Shown here: positions 28,397-28,420 of the stretch, piece after piece | Layout: the number at the start of each line of letters is the position of its first letter | How positions within the stretch are numbered: the first letter of the stretch is position 1 | DNA from: a virus | IMG/VR virus record: IMGVR_UViG_3300012920_000191 | Span: 1 to 28,420 of that record | DNA: 28,420 nt | Direction: 5' to 3' (one strand) | Notes under the pieces: model-generated | The model's database searches: none | What the model was told of the DNA's origin: nothing | The model's input: only the letters and a program-made list of their open reading frames with translations | Translations under genes and position numbers: made by a program

Positions 28397-28420
28397 ATGG
28401 AAAAGAAAAAGAAACAAAAA
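28397..28420 (+). CDS. Start of a Lys-rich ORF, cut by the window edge
   Basis: ATG at 28397 with TAAGGGA about eight bases upstream and a late promoter before it. Only eight codons (MEKKKKQK) are visible, so no function can be given. Confidence 0.5.

Noticed and set aside
1-28420. tRNA genes
   Set aside because: No intergenic sequence has a credible T-loop GTTCRAxTC with an acceptor stem; the only GGTTCGAAAC (near 25962) is within a coding region.
1-28420. CRISPR arrays, insertion sequences, integrase or attachment sites
   Set aside because: No regularly spaced repeats, transposase motifs or integrase were seen; the only clear duplication is the promoter module pair.

Overview
The window is AT-rich, gene-dense and entirely plus-strand. 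It reads as part of the genome of a T4-like marine myovirus. The T4 replication core is recognisable: sliding clamp gp45, clamp loader gp44 and gp62, repressor RegA, DNA polymerase gp43, recombinase UvsX and helicase gp41. It comes with small proteins familiar from T4-like cyanophages and pelagiphages, T4-type late promoters (TATAAATA) and many start/stop overlaps (ATGA, TAATG, GTGA). The host is probably a marine alphaproteobacterium, perhaps of SAR11 type. This is inferred from the AT bias, a DUF1127 protein, a pseudoazurin and a ROSE-type RNA thermometer, all of alphaproteobacterial flavour.

Layout. (1) 1-4930, nucleotide and base-modification region: 3' end of GTP cyclohydrolase I, a strong terminator, a MazG-like pyrophosphohydrolase, small proteins, a GIY-YIG-like protein, a QueD/PTPS-like T-fold protein, a late promoter with a TGT/DpdA-like transglycosylase, a DUF3310-like protein, a dUTPase/dCTP-deaminase-family protein and a GT-A-like glycosyltransferase. 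Together these suggest 7-deazaguanine DNA modification. (2) 4940-9706, replication operon: gp45, two small proteins, gp44, a small membrane protein, GMP reductase, a DUF551-like protein, gp62, RegA, a small ORF and a 2OG-Fe(II) oxygenase-like protein. (3) 9707-11118, host-takeover cassette: early promoter, ROSE-like thermometer, Hsp20, two DUF1127-type mini-proteins, exported pseudoazurin, a 15-codon ORF and a terminator. (4) 11133-13085: Cys-rich mini-protein, small ORF, T4-type lysozyme and a PiT-like phosphate permease, closed by a terminator. (5) 13099-19625: gp43, a small acidic protein, a coiled-coil membrane protein, UvsX, gp41 and small ORFs. (6) 19629-22820: zincin-like protein, SleB-type wall hydrolase lipoprotein, A-type Fe-S carrier, asparagine synthetase and glutaredoxin. 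(7) 22824-23372: duplicated promoter modules, one driving a 54-aa ORF and the other a compact, apparently non-coding RNA with a predicted pseudoknot. (8) 23399-28420: small ORFs, then late-promoter-linked genes: a 441-aa unknown, a DUF6267 nucleotidyltransferase-like protein, and an FkbM methyltransferase fused to a second Rossmann-like domain.

The most notable signals are the ROSE-like thermometer before the phage sHSP, the structured RNA at 23114-23372 with its duplicated promoter, the PiT-like permease, the pseudoazurin/DUF1127 cassette and the deazaguanine gene set. All functional calls come from reading motifs by eye; no database search was run.
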